Source of the DNA: Tardiphaga sp.
GTDB taxonomy: Bacteria > Pseudomonadota > Alphaproteobacteria > Rhizobiales > Xanthobacteraceae
Reading direction: 5' to 3'
NCBI RefSeq assembly: GCF_028290495.1
Contig: NZ_JAQGJT010000059.1
Location: forward strand, 1 to 51,485
DNA: 51,485 nucleotides
This document shows positions 18,521-28,924 of the stretch, one piece after another (the stretch's first letter is position 1; the number at the start of each line of letters is the position of its first letter). The translations under genes were made by a program, and so were the position numbers. The notes below the pieces were generated by a model. It saw only the letters and a list, made by a program, of their open reading frames with translations. It was not told where the DNA came from and ran no database searches.

Positions 18521-19549
18521 TTAGCGATAGACATCGGTGTAAAGCTCGGACGCGTCAGGCTCGGGATCCTGCTGCGCGAATTCCGCGGATGCATTGACGA
18601 TGTCGCGCACCTCGGCATCGATCGCCTTGAGGTCCTGTTCGCTCACGCCGGCAGCCAGCAGGCGGTTGCGGACCTGCTCGATCGGATCCTGATCGTGGCG
18701 GACTTTGTCGACCTCTTCGCGGGTGCGATACTTGGCGGGATCCGACATCGAATGGCCGCGGTAGCGATAGGTCTGCATCTCCAGAATGTACGGCCCCTTG
18801 CCGGCGCGGCACCATGCCACAGCCTTGTCGCCGGCTGCCTTGACGGCGCGGACGTCCATGCCGTCGACCTGCTCGCCGGGAATGTTGAAGGAGATGCCGC
18901 GCTTGGAGAAGTCGGTCTGCGCCGAGGAGCGCGTCACCGAGGTGCCCATCGCATAGCGGTTGTTCTCGATGATGTAGATCACGGGAAGCTTCCACAGCTC
19001 CGCCATGTTGAAGCTTTCGTAGACCTGGCCCTGGTTCGACGCGCCATCGCCGAAGTAAGCGAGGCTGACGAGGTCGTTACCGCGGTAGCGGTTGGCGAAG
19101 GCGAGGCCCGTGCCGAGCGACACCTGGGCGCCGACGATGCCGTGGCCGCCGTAGAAATTCTTGTCCTTGCTGAACATGTGCATGGAGCCACCCTTGCCCT
19201 TGGAGTAGCCTCCGCGGCGTCCGGTCAGCTCGGCCATGACGCCATTGGCATCCATGCCGCAAGCAAGCATATGGCCGTGGTCGCGATAGCCGGTGATCAC
19301 CTGATCACCTTCCTTCAGCGCCATCTGCATGCCGACGACAATGGCTTCCTGGCCGATGTAGAGATGGCAGAAACCGCCGATCGCACCCATGCCGTAAAGC
19401 TGGCCCGCCTTTTCCTCGAAGCGCCGGATCAGCAGCATGTCGCGCAACGCGCGCAGCTCCTGCTCGCGGTTGAGATCGGGCAGCGACGGCTGGGTTACGC
19501 CATTGCCCGTTGCCTGCCCTGCGGGAGCGCTTTTCTTCGGTGCGGCCAT
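18521..19549 (-). CDS. pdhA: Pyruvate dehydrogenase E1 component, alpha subunit
   Basis: Thiamine-pyrophosphate-dependent decarboxylation of pyruvate. 342 aa from the ATG at 19549 (MAAPKKSAPAGQATG). The frame is open to 19801, but the upstream residues are not family-like. The TPP motif GDGASNQGQVYESFNMAELW and ending ENNRYAMGTSVTRSSA is intact; YRYRGHSMSDPAKYRTREEV contains the phosphorylation-loop region of the family. First gene of the operon pdhA-pdhB-small gene-pdhC-lpdA. Confidence 0.97.
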   Translation of the reverse strand: MAAPKKSAPAGQATGNGVTQPSLPDLNREQELRALRDMLLIRRFEEKAGQLYGMGAIGGFCHLYIGQEAIVVGMQMALKEGDQVITGYRDHGHMLACGMDANGVMAELTGRRGGYSKGKGGSMHMFSKDKNFYGGHGIVGAQVSLGTGLAFANRYRGNDLVSLAYFGDGASNQGQVYESFNMAELWKLPVIYIIENNRYAMGTSVTRSSAQTDFSKRGISFNIPGEQVDGMDVRAVKAAGDKAVAWCRAGKGPYILEMQTYRYRGHSMSDPAKYRTREEVDKVRHDQDPIEQVRNRLLAAGVSEQDLKAIDAEVRDIVNASAEFAQQDPEPDASELYTDVYR

Positions 19550-19853
19550 AAGAATTCCGATGCGAGAGTGAATGGCCCTCTCTACTCCAACTCCAAACGG
19601 CTTGAAAGGGATTGCGCCCCACGGAAAGCGACAGCTGCCATGTTCAAGCCCTACAAATTGATATCGCACTGCAACAAGCGCAACTTTCGAAAGCGAATGG
19701 AAGGCGTTTTGAAATTTGCGGAAATGCAGCTGCGACAACTTCGCCGCGTGCGGAGCAAGGCTAGCCCGATCGACCGGCGAGTCTGGATTACTTTGTCGCA
19801 AAGGCTCCTCGCCTATACGACGCGGCGGTCCATTCGCTGACGAAAGCGGCGTC
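19550..19853 (-). promoter_or_regulatory. Leader and promoter region of the pdh operon
   Basis: 304 nt without a gene between the FtsB-like gene and pdhA. The part at about 19640-19700 is AT-rich for this genome and contains, on the minus strand, TTGCGCTTGTTGCAGTGCGA followed by TATCAATTTG, a plausible but unproven sigma-70-like region. A run of codons in frame with pdhA crosses this stretch but does not resemble protein. Confidence 0.35.
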
Positions 19854-20174
19854 TCAGTTCTGCTGCTTGATGACTTTGACGAGATCGCGCGGGTGGGCGT
19901 AATCGAGCTGGAAACGAGCGCGCTCGTCGAGCATGTCGGGATCGAGGCCGCTGGAGCGCAGCGCCGAGACGCGCTGCTCGCCTTCGGCGCGCTCCTGCTT
20001 CAGCCGCACCAGCTCCGAGGTCAGTGCGACGATTTCCTGGTCGAGTTCCTGTCGAGCCGTGAGGCCGTATTTGCCGGTATAGGCATTGACGCCGAAATAG
20101 CCGATCATCATCGCCGCCAGCGCATAGAGCGCGAGCCCGGTGAGCAGGGATTTCAGGCGGGTGTGCTTGACCAT
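19854..20174 (-). CDS. ftsB: FtsB/DivIC-like septum formation initiator protein
   Basis: 106 aa, single-pass membrane protein: a short basic N-terminus (MVKHTRLK), one membrane helix (about 9-28, LLTGLALYALAAMMIGYFGV), then a coiled coil (about 42-72, LDQEIVALTSELVRLKQERA) and a short C-terminal tail. This is the layout of FtsB/DivIC, which joins FtsL and FtsQ in the divisome. Location downstream of eno and just before pdhA is a recurrent alphaproteobacterial arrangement, here interrupted by other genes. The ATG at 20174 is preferred to the alternative frame at 20184. Confidence 0.85.
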   Translation of the reverse strand: MVKHTRLKSLLTGLALYALAAMMIGYFGVNAYTGKYGLTARQELDQEIVALTSELVRLKQERAEGEQRVSALRSSGLDPDMLDERARFQLDYAHPRDLVKVIKQQN

Positions 20175-20191
20175 CCCAGAACATGCGACGA

Positions 20192-20219
20192 CCCGGTTAA
20201 GGCGAGCCTAACAACCGGG
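20192..20219 (-). other. Hairpin in the leader of the FtsB-like gene
   Basis: CCCGGTT (20192-20198) pairs with AACCGGG (20213-20219), and the inner AGGC can pair with GCCT. It lies between the FMN reductase stop codon and the FtsB-like start. No U-run is present, so a terminator function is uncertain. Confidence 0.4.
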
Positions 20220-20240
20220 CCGAAGCGATGGCTGAAAAGC

Positions 20241-20795
20241 CTATTTCTTCTGCTTTTCGACCCAGGCGGCGAAGGCGTCGATGTAAGCCTGCAGCACCGG
20301 ACGGATCGATTCCTTGATGATCGCGCCGTTCTCGTCGAACGCGTCGCCTATGCCGTTCAGGTAAATTTCCGGCTGCTGCATGATCGGACCGCTGATGCCC
20401 GGCAGGATCTGCTTCAGGCCCATCGCGGCCGCGACGCCGCCGAGCGGGCCCGGCGAGCTGGAGATGATTCCGGCCGGCTTGCCGAGGAACGAGCTCTTGC
20501 CATAGGGCCGCGACGCCACGTCGATGGCGTTCTTCAGTACGCCCGAAATCGCACGGTTATATTCCGGGGTCACGAACAGCACCGCGTCGGACGCCTGGAT
20601 GGTCTCGCGCAGTTTCAGCCAGTCGGCCGGCGGCGTGGCTTCGAGGTCCTGGTTGAAGAACGAGATACCTTCCAGCGTCACGATGTTCAGCTTCAACGAA
20701 GCCGGCGCCAGCGTGCTGAGCGCCTTGGCGATGCGGAGCGAGAACGACTGCTTGCGCAGGCTGCCGACGATGACGGCAACAGAATAGGTGGTCAT
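20241..20795 (-). CDS. NADPH-dependent FMN reductase family protein
   Basis: 184 aa from the ATG at 20795; the frame is open to 20936, but the family starts at MTTYSVAVIVGSLRKQSFS. It has the flavodoxin-like fold: FMN phosphate loop GSLRKQSFSLRIAKAL (about 10-25) and FVTPEYNRAISGVLKNAID (about 75-95), followed by GKPAGIISSSPGPLGG. Members (ChrR/YieF/AzoR-like) reduce quinones, chromate or azo dyes with NAD(P)H. It lies 178 nt downstream of an MFS gene on the same strand. Confidence 0.88.
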   Translation of the reverse strand: MTTYSVAVIVGSLRKQSFSLRIAKALSTLAPASLKLNIVTLEGISFFNQDLEATPPADWLKLRETIQASDAVLFVTPEYNRAISGVLKNAIDVASRPYGKSSFLGKPAGIISSSPGPLGGVAAAMGLKQILPGISGPIMQQPEIYLNGIGDAFDENGAIIKESIRPVLQAYIDAFAAWVEKQKK

Positions 20796-20973
20796 GAAAA
20801 TTCCTTCGGTGGAGGCGCAACGCGCGGGATAGACGCCGCCAGCTGTCCCGCATCCCGCAACACGATGCAAGTGCATGGATGCACCGCCAATCGGCGCTGG
20901 GGCGAAAAGCGCGAAACCCCGCGGCCTGGATAACAACCGACCAAAACTTCTTCCAGTGCGAGGATAGAGCGCC

Positions 20974-22218
20974 CTACTCCAGCCGCTCCAGATTGCGCAG
21001 CGTCGGAAACAGCTTCATCCAGAGCAGCGCCACCGCGACCGTCCCGAGACCGCCCAGCAGCGCCGCGGGCATGGTGCCGAACAAAGCCGCGGTCAGGCCG
21101 CTTTCGAACTGGCCTAGCTGGTTGGAGGCGTTGATGAACAGGTAGTTCACCGCGCCGACCCGACCACGCATCTCGTCCGGAGTGGACAACTGCACCAGCG
21201 ACACTCGGATCACCACGCTGATCGTATCGGCCGCGCCCATCACCGCGAGCGCGATCAGCGACAGCCACACAAGCTCCGACACCGCGAACACGGATGTCGC
21301 GAGGCCGAAGACGATGACCGCTTGGAACATCCGCATGCCGACCCGGCGCTTGATCGAGGTGCGCGCCAGCACGACCGTCATCAGCAGCGCGCCGACAGCG
21401 GGTGCGGCGCGCAGGAGGCCAAGGCCCCACGGGCCAGTCTGCAGGATATCGCGGGCGTAGATCGGCAGCAGCGCGGTGGCGCCGCCGAGCAGCACCGCGA
21501 ACAGATCGAGCGAGATGGTGCCGAAGATCGCCGGATTGCGGCGCACGAAGCCGACGCCGGCAAACAGAGCGCCGAAGCTCGGCGGCTCCTTCGTGATGAT
21601 CTGGCGCTCCAAGAGGATCGCACCGTTGAGCAATCCGCCGATCACCCAGAAACCGGCCATCAGCGCATAGGGCACGCCGGGCGACAGTGCGAAAGCGACA
21701 CCACCCAGAGCCGGGCCGCCGATCGTCGCCAGTTGATAGATGCCGGTGGTCAGCGCCGTGGCCTTCTGCATGGTGCCTTCGGGCGCCACGCCGGGCAGCA
21801 GCGCCGCACCGGCCGGGCTCTCGAACGCGGTCGCCGCGCCGAACACGGCAACGGCGGCGAAGATTTCCGGCACGGTGATCCAGCCGGCGAAGCTGCCCCA
21901 AGCCAGATAGGCCGCGGCCAGCCCCTGCGCGATCTGGCAAATCTGCACGACCCGGCGGCGATCATAGCGATCCGCGGCGTGGCCGCCGGCAAAAACCAGC
22001 AGCAGCATCGGCAGGAACTGGACCAGCCCGACCATGCCGAGCTGAAACGCGCTGCCGGTCAGGTCATAGATCTGCCAGCCCACCGCGACCGCGGCGATCT
22101 GCGAGGAGAACCGCGAGAAGCTGCGCGACGCCACATAGAACATGAACGGCGGATGGCGCAGCAGCACGCTGGAGCCATCCGACACGATCGAAGAAATAGG
22201 AGGAGTAGCGGAGGTCAT
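20974..22218 (-). CDS. MFS transporter (EntS/MFS_3 type exporter)
   Basis: 414 aa, 12 predicted membrane segments. The conserved MFS loop after TM2 is GGHAADRYDRRRVVQICQ (about 78-95). The shape (N-terminal FMFYVASRSFSRFSSQIAAV, then VGWQIYDLTGSAFQLGMVGL) fits the EntS-like group of drug or metabolite exporters. The start ATG overlaps the stop of the upstream oxidoreductase as ATGA (22215-22218), so the two are translationally coupled. The substrate is unknown. Confidence 0.88.
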   Translation of the reverse strand: MTSATPPISSIVSDGSSVLLRHPPFMFYVASRSFSRFSSQIAAVAVGWQIYDLTGSAFQLGMVGLVQFLPMLLLVFAGGHAADRYDRRRVVQICQIAQGLAAAYLAWGSFAGWITVPEIFAAVAVFGAATAFESPAGAALLPGVAPEGTMQKATALTTGIYQLATIGGPALGGVAFALSPGVPYALMAGFWVIGGLLNGAILLERQIITKEPPSFGALFAGVGFVRRNPAIFGTISLDLFAVLLGGATALLPIYARDILQTGPWGLGLLRAAPAVGALLMTVVLARTSIKRRVGMRMFQAVIVFGLATSVFAVSELVWLSLIALAVMGAADTISVVIRVSLVQLSTPDEMRGRVGAVNYLFINASNQLGQFESGLTAALFGTMPAALLGGLGTVAVALLWMKLFPTLRNLERLE

Positions 22219-23357
22219 CCCGCCTTGTTCGGATTGATCAGGAACTTGGCGCCGGTGGCTCGCTTGGCATAGGCGTGCAGGTTGTCGATCTGCAGCACTT
22301 CCTGCAGCGAGATCACCTTGCTGTAGTGGCTGGCGAAGGTGGTCTTCAGCTCGCTGGCGACGCGCGCGCGTAGCCGCGCCGCGTCAACCTGGCCGATCTT
22401 CTGCAGGAACGGAAACAGCAGCCAGCCGCCCATGCCCCAGGCCATGCCGAAGGTCGGCGAGAACTCGATCGGCTTCGACTCCAGACGGCCGTAGACATAG
22501 ACTTGCTTGTGGGTGGTCGAACCGTAGCGGCTGTATTCCTTCATCGCCTTGACGGCCATCACCTCCATTGCGGTCAGGATCTGGCCCTGCAGCTTGCCGC
22601 CACCGGTGGCGTCGAAGGCCAGCGTCGCGCCGGTGGCGACCAATGCCGCGACGAGATCGTCCATGAAGGTCGGCGACGCCGAATTGCAGATATATTTGGC
22701 GCCGAGGTCGCGCAGCAGCGCGACCTGTTCCTCGCTGCGCACGATGTTGACGAGATCGATGCCGTCCTTGAGGCAGATCTTGTTGAGCATCTGACCGAGA
22801 TTCGAGGCCGCCGCGGTATGGATCAGCGCGGTGTGGCCCTCGCGGCGCATGGTCTCGACCATGCCGAGCGATGTCAGCGGATTGACGAAGCAGGATGCGC
22901 CTTCGGCCGCCGTGGTGCCGTCCGGCAGCGGCAGGCAGGCGGCGACCTTCATGGTGCGATACTGCGCGTACATCGCGCCGCCGATCATGGCCACCATCTT
23001 GCCCAGCAGCGCCTGCGCCTCGGGCGAAGCGCCCGCTTTGACAACGACGCCAGCGCCTTCATTGCCGACCGGCATCGATTCATCGAGCCGGCCGCCCATT
23101 GCCTTCATCGCGGTGGCCGGCACGGTCGCCTTCACCACCGGGGCGGCAGCGGTGCCGGAAGCTTTGGCGGTGGCGGGATCGGCGGCCCCGAGCAGCAGGC
23201 CGAGGTCGGAGGGATTGATCGGCGAGGCTTCGACGCGCACCACGACCTCGTCGGGACCGGGCTCCGGCAGCGTTACCGGCAGCAGCGACAATTCGAGTTC
23301 GCCGGCCGAGGTGATCAATGAACGCAGCTGCAGTCCGGTGGTGCCTTCGACGCCCAT
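22215..23357 (-). CDS. MDR-superfamily (quinone oxidoreductase-like) dehydrogenase
   Basis: 380 aa. GroES-like N-terminal domain with EVVVRVEASPINPSDLGLLL (about 37-56) and GNEGAGVVVKAG, followed by a Rossmann domain where the dinucleotide loop reads HTAAASNLGQML, a variant of the usual GxGxxG. It lacks the structural-zinc Cys cluster of alcohol dehydrogenases, so it is closer to zinc-free NADPH:quinone reductases. It is unusually long in the 60-90 region, with an Ala/Thr-rich insert. The ATG at 23357 follows GGGGAGACTTCC. It lies in the run hydrolase - methyltransferase-like - this gene - exporter. Confidence 0.85.
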   Translation of the reverse strand: MGVEGTTGLQLRSLITSAGELELSLLPVTLPEPGPDEVVVRVEASPINPSDLGLLLGAADPATAKASGTAAAPVVKATVPATAMKAMGGRLDESMPVGNEGAGVVVKAGASPEAQALLGKMVAMIGGAMYAQYRTMKVAACLPLPDGTTAAEGASCFVNPLTSLGMVETMRREGHTALIHTAAASNLGQMLNKICLKDGIDLVNIVRSEEQVALLRDLGAKYICNSASPTFMDDLVAALVATGATLAFDATGGGKLQGQILTAMEVMAVKAMKEYSRYGSTTHKQVYVYGRLESKPIEFSPTFGMAWGMGGWLLFPFLQKIGQVDAARLRARVASELKTTFASHYSKVISLQEVLQIDNLHAYAKRATGAKFLINPNKAG

Positions 23358-23389
23358 GGAAGTCTCCCCTTAATCTTTTCTGACCGGCG

Positions 23390-23977
23390 CTAGTAAATGC
23401 CCGGGATGATACGTTTTGTCTCTCGCATATAGGTACGATAATCCTCGCCGAAAGCCTCGGTGAGCATGCGTTCCTCGAAATCGATCCGGGTGAAGAACAG
23501 GATCGCGATCGCCACCAGCCCGCTCAACGCGGCAAAGGCGTTCGGCAGCAGGAACGCCTGCGCCAGCGCCCACAGCCAGAACGAGGCATACATCGGATGC
23601 CGTATCCGGCGATAGACGCCGCCGCGTACGATCTGATGGCTTTCGCGGATTTCGAGGCTCGCCGACCACTGCCGTCCCAGATCCTTGTGCGAGCGTCGAA
23701 ACAGCCACAGCGACGCCAGGTAGACCACCGCACCGATCACCACCGCTGCATAGTTCAGATCATAGTCCAGCGCGCCCGGCCAGCCGGTGGCGAGCCACAC
23801 CGCCGGCAGCACGACCAGCCCGATCGCCGCCACCGTCAGCAGGATGCGCTCGCGGCTCCAGCCGTGAACGCGCACCGTCGCGGTGCGGCGAGCTTTCCGC
23901 GCATAGGGAAAGCGGATCACGAACCAGGCGACGACGCCGATGGCCCAAATATAAATTCCGAGATGTGAAGCAGTCAT
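23390..23977 (-). CDS. Isoprenylcysteine carboxyl methyltransferase-family membrane protein
   Basis: 195 aa integral membrane protein with about five hydrophobic segments. The C-terminal half has the ICMT/PEMT-like SAM-binding pattern: GVYRRIRHPMYASFW (about 133-147), then DFEERMLTEAFGEDYRTYM (about 165-183). Such bacterial proteins are annotated as methyltransferase family proteins; few have known substrates (lipids, isoprenoid or small acceptors). It lies 32 nt upstream of the oxidoreductase gene and 18 nt downstream of the membrane hydrolase gene, all on one strand. Confidence 0.85.
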   Translation of the reverse strand: MTASHLGIYIWAIGVVAWFVIRFPYARKARRTATVRVHGWSRERILLTVAAIGLVVLPAVWLATGWPGALDYDLNYAAVVIGAVVYLASLWLFRRSHKDLGRQWSASLEIRESHQIVRGGVYRRIRHPMYASFWLWALAQAFLLPNAFAALSGLVAIAILFFTRIDFEERMLTEAFGEDYRTYMRETKRIIPGIY

Positions 23978-23995
23978 GTGTTTCCGTTCAGGCCT

Positions 23996-25318
23996 TCAGG
24001 CGGCATGGACGGGTGCCCCGGCCGCCACTTTCTCTACGCCGGGCGCGAGCGGCACGTGATCGAACAGCAGCGCACCGTCCGCCCCGAAGCGGCCGACGCC
24101 GCCGTCCGGCGCGGTGATTTCGTCGAACGGCAGCGGGCCGCAGATCACCATGCAGTAGTCGTATTGCGAGCGCTGATCGTTGCCCATCACCATCTGGTAG
24201 TGCATCCGCATGAAATTGAAACGGTGCCGCTTGAACGATGCCGGACTCATCATCGTATGCATCTGCACGCGACGGATGTTCGGGCGTCCGTTGCCGCGCT
24301 CATGGCCGACGCGCTTCAGCGTGACGGGGTCGAAGCGGTAGAAGCTGATCGCGTCGTCACGGGCGTGGTACTCCGCCCAGCGGATGTCGCTGGCCGCCGC
24401 AACGTCCTGCGTCGCCGTGCGGACGCGGGCGCCGGCCGGATGCAGCGCGAATTTCGGAATCGTCGCGCCGACCGTGAGCACGCAGATCGTCGGGCCGTGC
24501 CGCGCCAGGTCGGGATCGAGTTTCAGCGCGCGCGAGACCGTTTCCATCACCAGCGCTGCACCGAGGCAATGGCCGACGATCACGATCTCCTCGGCATCGT
24601 TGGCGCGGGCGCGGGCGACCAGCACCTTGGCGAACTCATCGACGCGCGCATCCATCAGCGGCCGCTGGCCATAGACGTACTGTCGCGAAAAGATCCAGTC
24701 GTCGAACACATGGTTGATCGGCTTCTTCCAGCCGAGCCAGCGCAGCATGCCCGCGAATACCGCCAGCGTGATCACCGCACCAGCAATCCACGCCCCTGCC
24801 CCGTGCAGGCCGGCCAGCCGCGTCACACCGAAGCCGAGGCCGGCGCCAACAAGCGCAAAGCCCGTCACCCACAAATAGGGAAACAGGAAAAAGCCGGCAT
24901 ATTTCCAGCTCGACTTGATGAAGCGAAACAGCGTGCCGGTGATGATCCAGTCGATCAACGTCATCATCGACGCCGCCAGCCGTGACACCGGGTGCCGCAA
25001 ATGGTCCGCGAGGATCAGGTCGTCCCAGCGCAGCATCTCGTAGCGCGTCTCGGTCGACCAGTTCGGGCCGGAACTGTGCGCCGACCACGACGAACTCACC
25101 TCGGTCGATTCGGGCACGCCCGGCGCCTGCGCGGAAACGCCCCAAGTCTTGGCAAAGCTCGACAGCGACCGCCGCAACCGCGCCAGTTGAGTCTCAGGCA
25201 CAATCGGATCGTAACCGCCGATGTGGAAGACATGTCGACGACCGACCATAGCGCGCAAATTCCCAGTTACCGCAAGCGCCGAGATTAACTCGCCCTGTTT
25301 AGCAAATTCCAAGGCCAT
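23996..25318 (-). CDS. Membrane-associated alpha/beta-hydrolase with Cys nucleophile elbow
   Basis: 440 aa. Two or three hydrophobic stretches are visible (about 141-165 and 172-190). A hydrolase-like region after about 240 contains EEIVIVGHCLGAALVMETV: the nucleophile elbow is G-H-C-L-G (Cys about 251) rather than G-x-S-x-G, as in dienelactone hydrolases. A downstream segment WAEYHARDDAISFYRFDPV may supply the acid. The N-terminal HVFHIGGYDP resembles other uncharacterised rhizobial proteins. The start is uncertain: ATG at 25318 or at 25249 (MVGRRHVFHIGG). It heads the four-gene run ending with the MFS exporter. Function unknown. Confidence 0.78.
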   Translation of the reverse strand: MALEFAKQGELISALAVTGNLRAMVGRRHVFHIGGYDPIVPETQLARLRRSLSSFAKTWGVSAQAPGVPESTEVSSSWSAHSSGPNWSTETRYEMLRWDDLILADHLRHPVSRLAASMMTLIDWIITGTLFRFIKSSWKYAGFFLFPYLWVTGFALVGAGLGFGVTRLAGLHGAGAWIAGAVITLAVFAGMLRWLGWKKPINHVFDDWIFSRQYVYGQRPLMDARVDEFAKVLVARARANDAEEIVIVGHCLGAALVMETVSRALKLDPDLARHGPTICVLTVGATIPKFALHPAGARVRTATQDVAAASDIRWAEYHARDDAISFYRFDPVTLKRVGHERGNGRPNIRRVQMHTMMSPASFKRHRFNFMRMHYQMVMGNDQRSQYDYCMVICGPLPFDEITAPDGGVGRFGADGALLFDHVPLAPGVEKVAAGAPVHAA

Positions 25319-25490
25319 AACAAACCGGCCTCGGTCAAAACCGCGATACCGCGTGGCTGTCGCACGCGAGTCACATGCGAAGGTTTAATAGCGCCGGATT
25401 ATCACAAAGCGCAGATTGCAGTACCGCGATGATTGACGGCCCTGCATGATGTCTGAACATGTCGGCGACTTTTTCAAATGAGAGTTCGTC

Positions 25491-26171
25491 ATGCTACCTG
25501 CCCGTTCCCGTACCAGCTTGTTCCAAAGTTCCATTTCCGGCGCATTGTTGATGCTGTTCACGCTGCTGGCTTCGGTTGCCGGCAGCCATGACGCCAATGC
25601 CGCTCCCGCGCGTCGAGCGGGGCACGTTTACCTGATGCGCGGCATCTTCAACGTGTTTTCGCTCGGCATGGATCAGATCGCCTATAAGTTGCAGGATACC
25701 GGAATTGCCACCACGGTGGCCAATCATACGTCTTGGCGCGGACTGGCCGACGACATGATCACAAACTACCGTTCGGGCAATCGCGAGCCGATCATCCTGA
25801 TGGGTCACTCGGCCGGCGCCGATGCCACGATCTCGATCGCGCGCAGGCTGCAGCAGGGCGGCGTACCGGTGGCGCTGATCGTCAACTTCGATCCGGTGAG
25901 CCCCGACCCCGTGCCACCGAACGTGAAGCAGGTCGTGAACTACTATGTGCCGGCCGGCTGGGGCGCCGCGGTTACCGCCGACAAGCAGTTCAAGGGCAAA
26001 CTCGCCAACGTCAACGAAAACGCCACCACCAACCATTTCTCGATCGACAAGGATGACGGTCTGCAGCGCCAGGCTATCGCGCGCGTGCTGGCTGTAACAG
26101 GCGGCAACGCTCGCCGCGGGCCGGCGAAGAAGAATGCCGCGCAGCAAATATCGGCCGTGCCCGCGCAATAA
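25491..26171 (+). CDS. Exported alpha/beta-hydrolase (lipase/thioesterase-like)
   Basis: 226 aa. An N-terminal signal peptide (hydrophobic 17-30, cleavage near ANA-AP at about 37) indicates export. The nucleophile elbow GHSAGA is at 105-110 (Ser 107). D134 in NFDPVSPDP and H182 in TTNHFSID could complete the triad. The opening motif HVYLMRGIFNVFSLGMDQIA and the short length match a rhizobial family usually annotated as hypothetical or lipase. It is divergent from the membrane hydrolase gene at 23996-25318 across 172 nt. The substrate is unknown. Confidence 0.8.
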   Translation: MLPARSRTSLFQSSISGALLMLFTLLASVAGSHDANAAPARRAGHVYLMRGIFNVFSLGMDQIAYKLQDTGIATTVANHTSWRGLADDMITNYRSGNREPIILMGHSAGADATISIARRLQQGGVPVALIVNFDPVSPDPVPPNVKQVVNYYVPAGWGAAVTADKQFKGKLANVNENATTNHFSIDKDDGLQRQAIARVLAVTGGNARRGPAKKNAAQQISAVPAQ

Positions 26172-26203
26172 CAATCTCGATCATTACGAGTAACTTTTGC
26201 AAC

Positions 26204-26333
26204 GCTGTCGTTCCGGGATGTGCTTCAGGCGGCGAAGCCGTTGAAGCATAGACCCGGAATCCAGAGTTGTTCATGCCATCTCGATGTTCCGGGTTCGCTC
26301 GCAGCTATCGCTGCTCGCGCCCGGAACGACAGC
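26204..26333. repeat. Palindromic intergenic repeat (GTCGTTCCGGG family)
   Basis: Perfect 14-nt terminal inverted repeats GCTGTCGTTCCGGG (26204-26217) and CCCGGAACGACAGC (26320-26333), with further partial pairing inside (CCCGGAATCC; GTTCCGGGTTCG). I recall elements of this type as very common between Bradyrhizobium genes. It lies between the exported hydrolase (+) and enolase (-), which converge here, so it could serve as a transcription end for both. Confidence 0.85.
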
Positions 26334-26337
26334 CGTT

Positions 26338-28237
<1,900 letters not shown>

Positions 28238-28244
28238 CCCTTTT

Positions 28245-28282
28245 GCAGGATGGGTTGAGCATCTTCGCGAAACCCGTCCTGC
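28245..28282. repeat. Stem-loop repeat after queF
   Basis: GCAGGATGGGTT (28245-28256) pairs with AACCCGTCCTGC (28271-28282) with one G-T pair. The 16-nt block TTCGCGAAACCCGTCC at 28264-28279 recurs at 28925-28940, on the far side of the GNAT gene. It may serve as the queF transcription end. Confidence 0.7.
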
Positions 28283-28351
28283 GCACGATTGTTCCGGACC
28301 GGATTCAGCGCATGCACTCTCGCGGGCGGGGACGAGGCTGCCGCCGCTTCG

Positions 28352-28891
28352 TCAGGCCAAATCGCTCATCATCACGATCGAGACCTGTGCAAAGCCGTTG
28401 CGTGCGAAGAAATGATGCGCGTCGTGATTGTCCTTGCCGCTCTCGAGGAAGCACCGTTTGACGCCGTGCGCCCTGGCCTGCCCGAAAATCCAGTCGAGAA
28501 AGTTCTGTCCGACCTGCCTACCACGCAATTTGCTGTCGACGACAATGTCCTCCAGCACCACGAACGGAATTCGCGCCGTGAGCTCCCAGCTCACGATCGC
28601 AACGGCGACGATGTCTGAGCCAAGAAAGCCGCAGGCAACGCGTGCGCCGGAATTCCTGTCGCGCGGCACCAGCCCGGCGATTTCCTCGCGCAGCACGACT
28701 GCGAGATCAGGCGCCCATTCCGACGGCGACAGGGCCCGCCCCGACTGCAATTCCGAATGCGAGATGTAGGACGGGCCGACCTCGGCGGCGAACATCCGTG
28801 CCGCGTCATCGATGCGCGTCTCGTCGTCGAGCCAGTCAAAACGGATATCCAAGGCTTCCTCCGTCCTGCGACTCGCGCGGCGCCGGCCCAT
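28352..28891 (-). CDS. GNAT-family N-acetyltransferase
   Basis: Up to 179 aa. The GNAT acetyl-CoA site is visible as VLEDIVVDSKLRGRQVGQNF (motif A, about 121-140), followed by CFLESGKDNHDAHHFFARNGF (motif B, split here at about 155-175). The acceptor is unknown. The start is uncertain: ATG at 28891, or a TTG at 28849 that begins at LDIRFDWLDD. The gene is flanked on both sides by copies of the TTCGCGAAACCCGTCC block. Confidence 0.82.
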   Translation of the reverse strand: MGRRRASRRTEEALDIRFDWLDDETRIDDAARMFAAEVGPSYISHSELQSGRALSPSEWAPDLAVVLREEIAGLVPRDRNSGARVACGFLGSDIVAVAIVSWELTARIPFVVLEDIVVDSKLRGRQVGQNFLDWIFGQARAHGVKRCFLESGKDNHDAHHFFARNGFAQVSIVMMSDLA

Positions 28892-28924
28892 GCCGGCCGA
28901 CTCTCATACAGGACAGTGGAGCTG

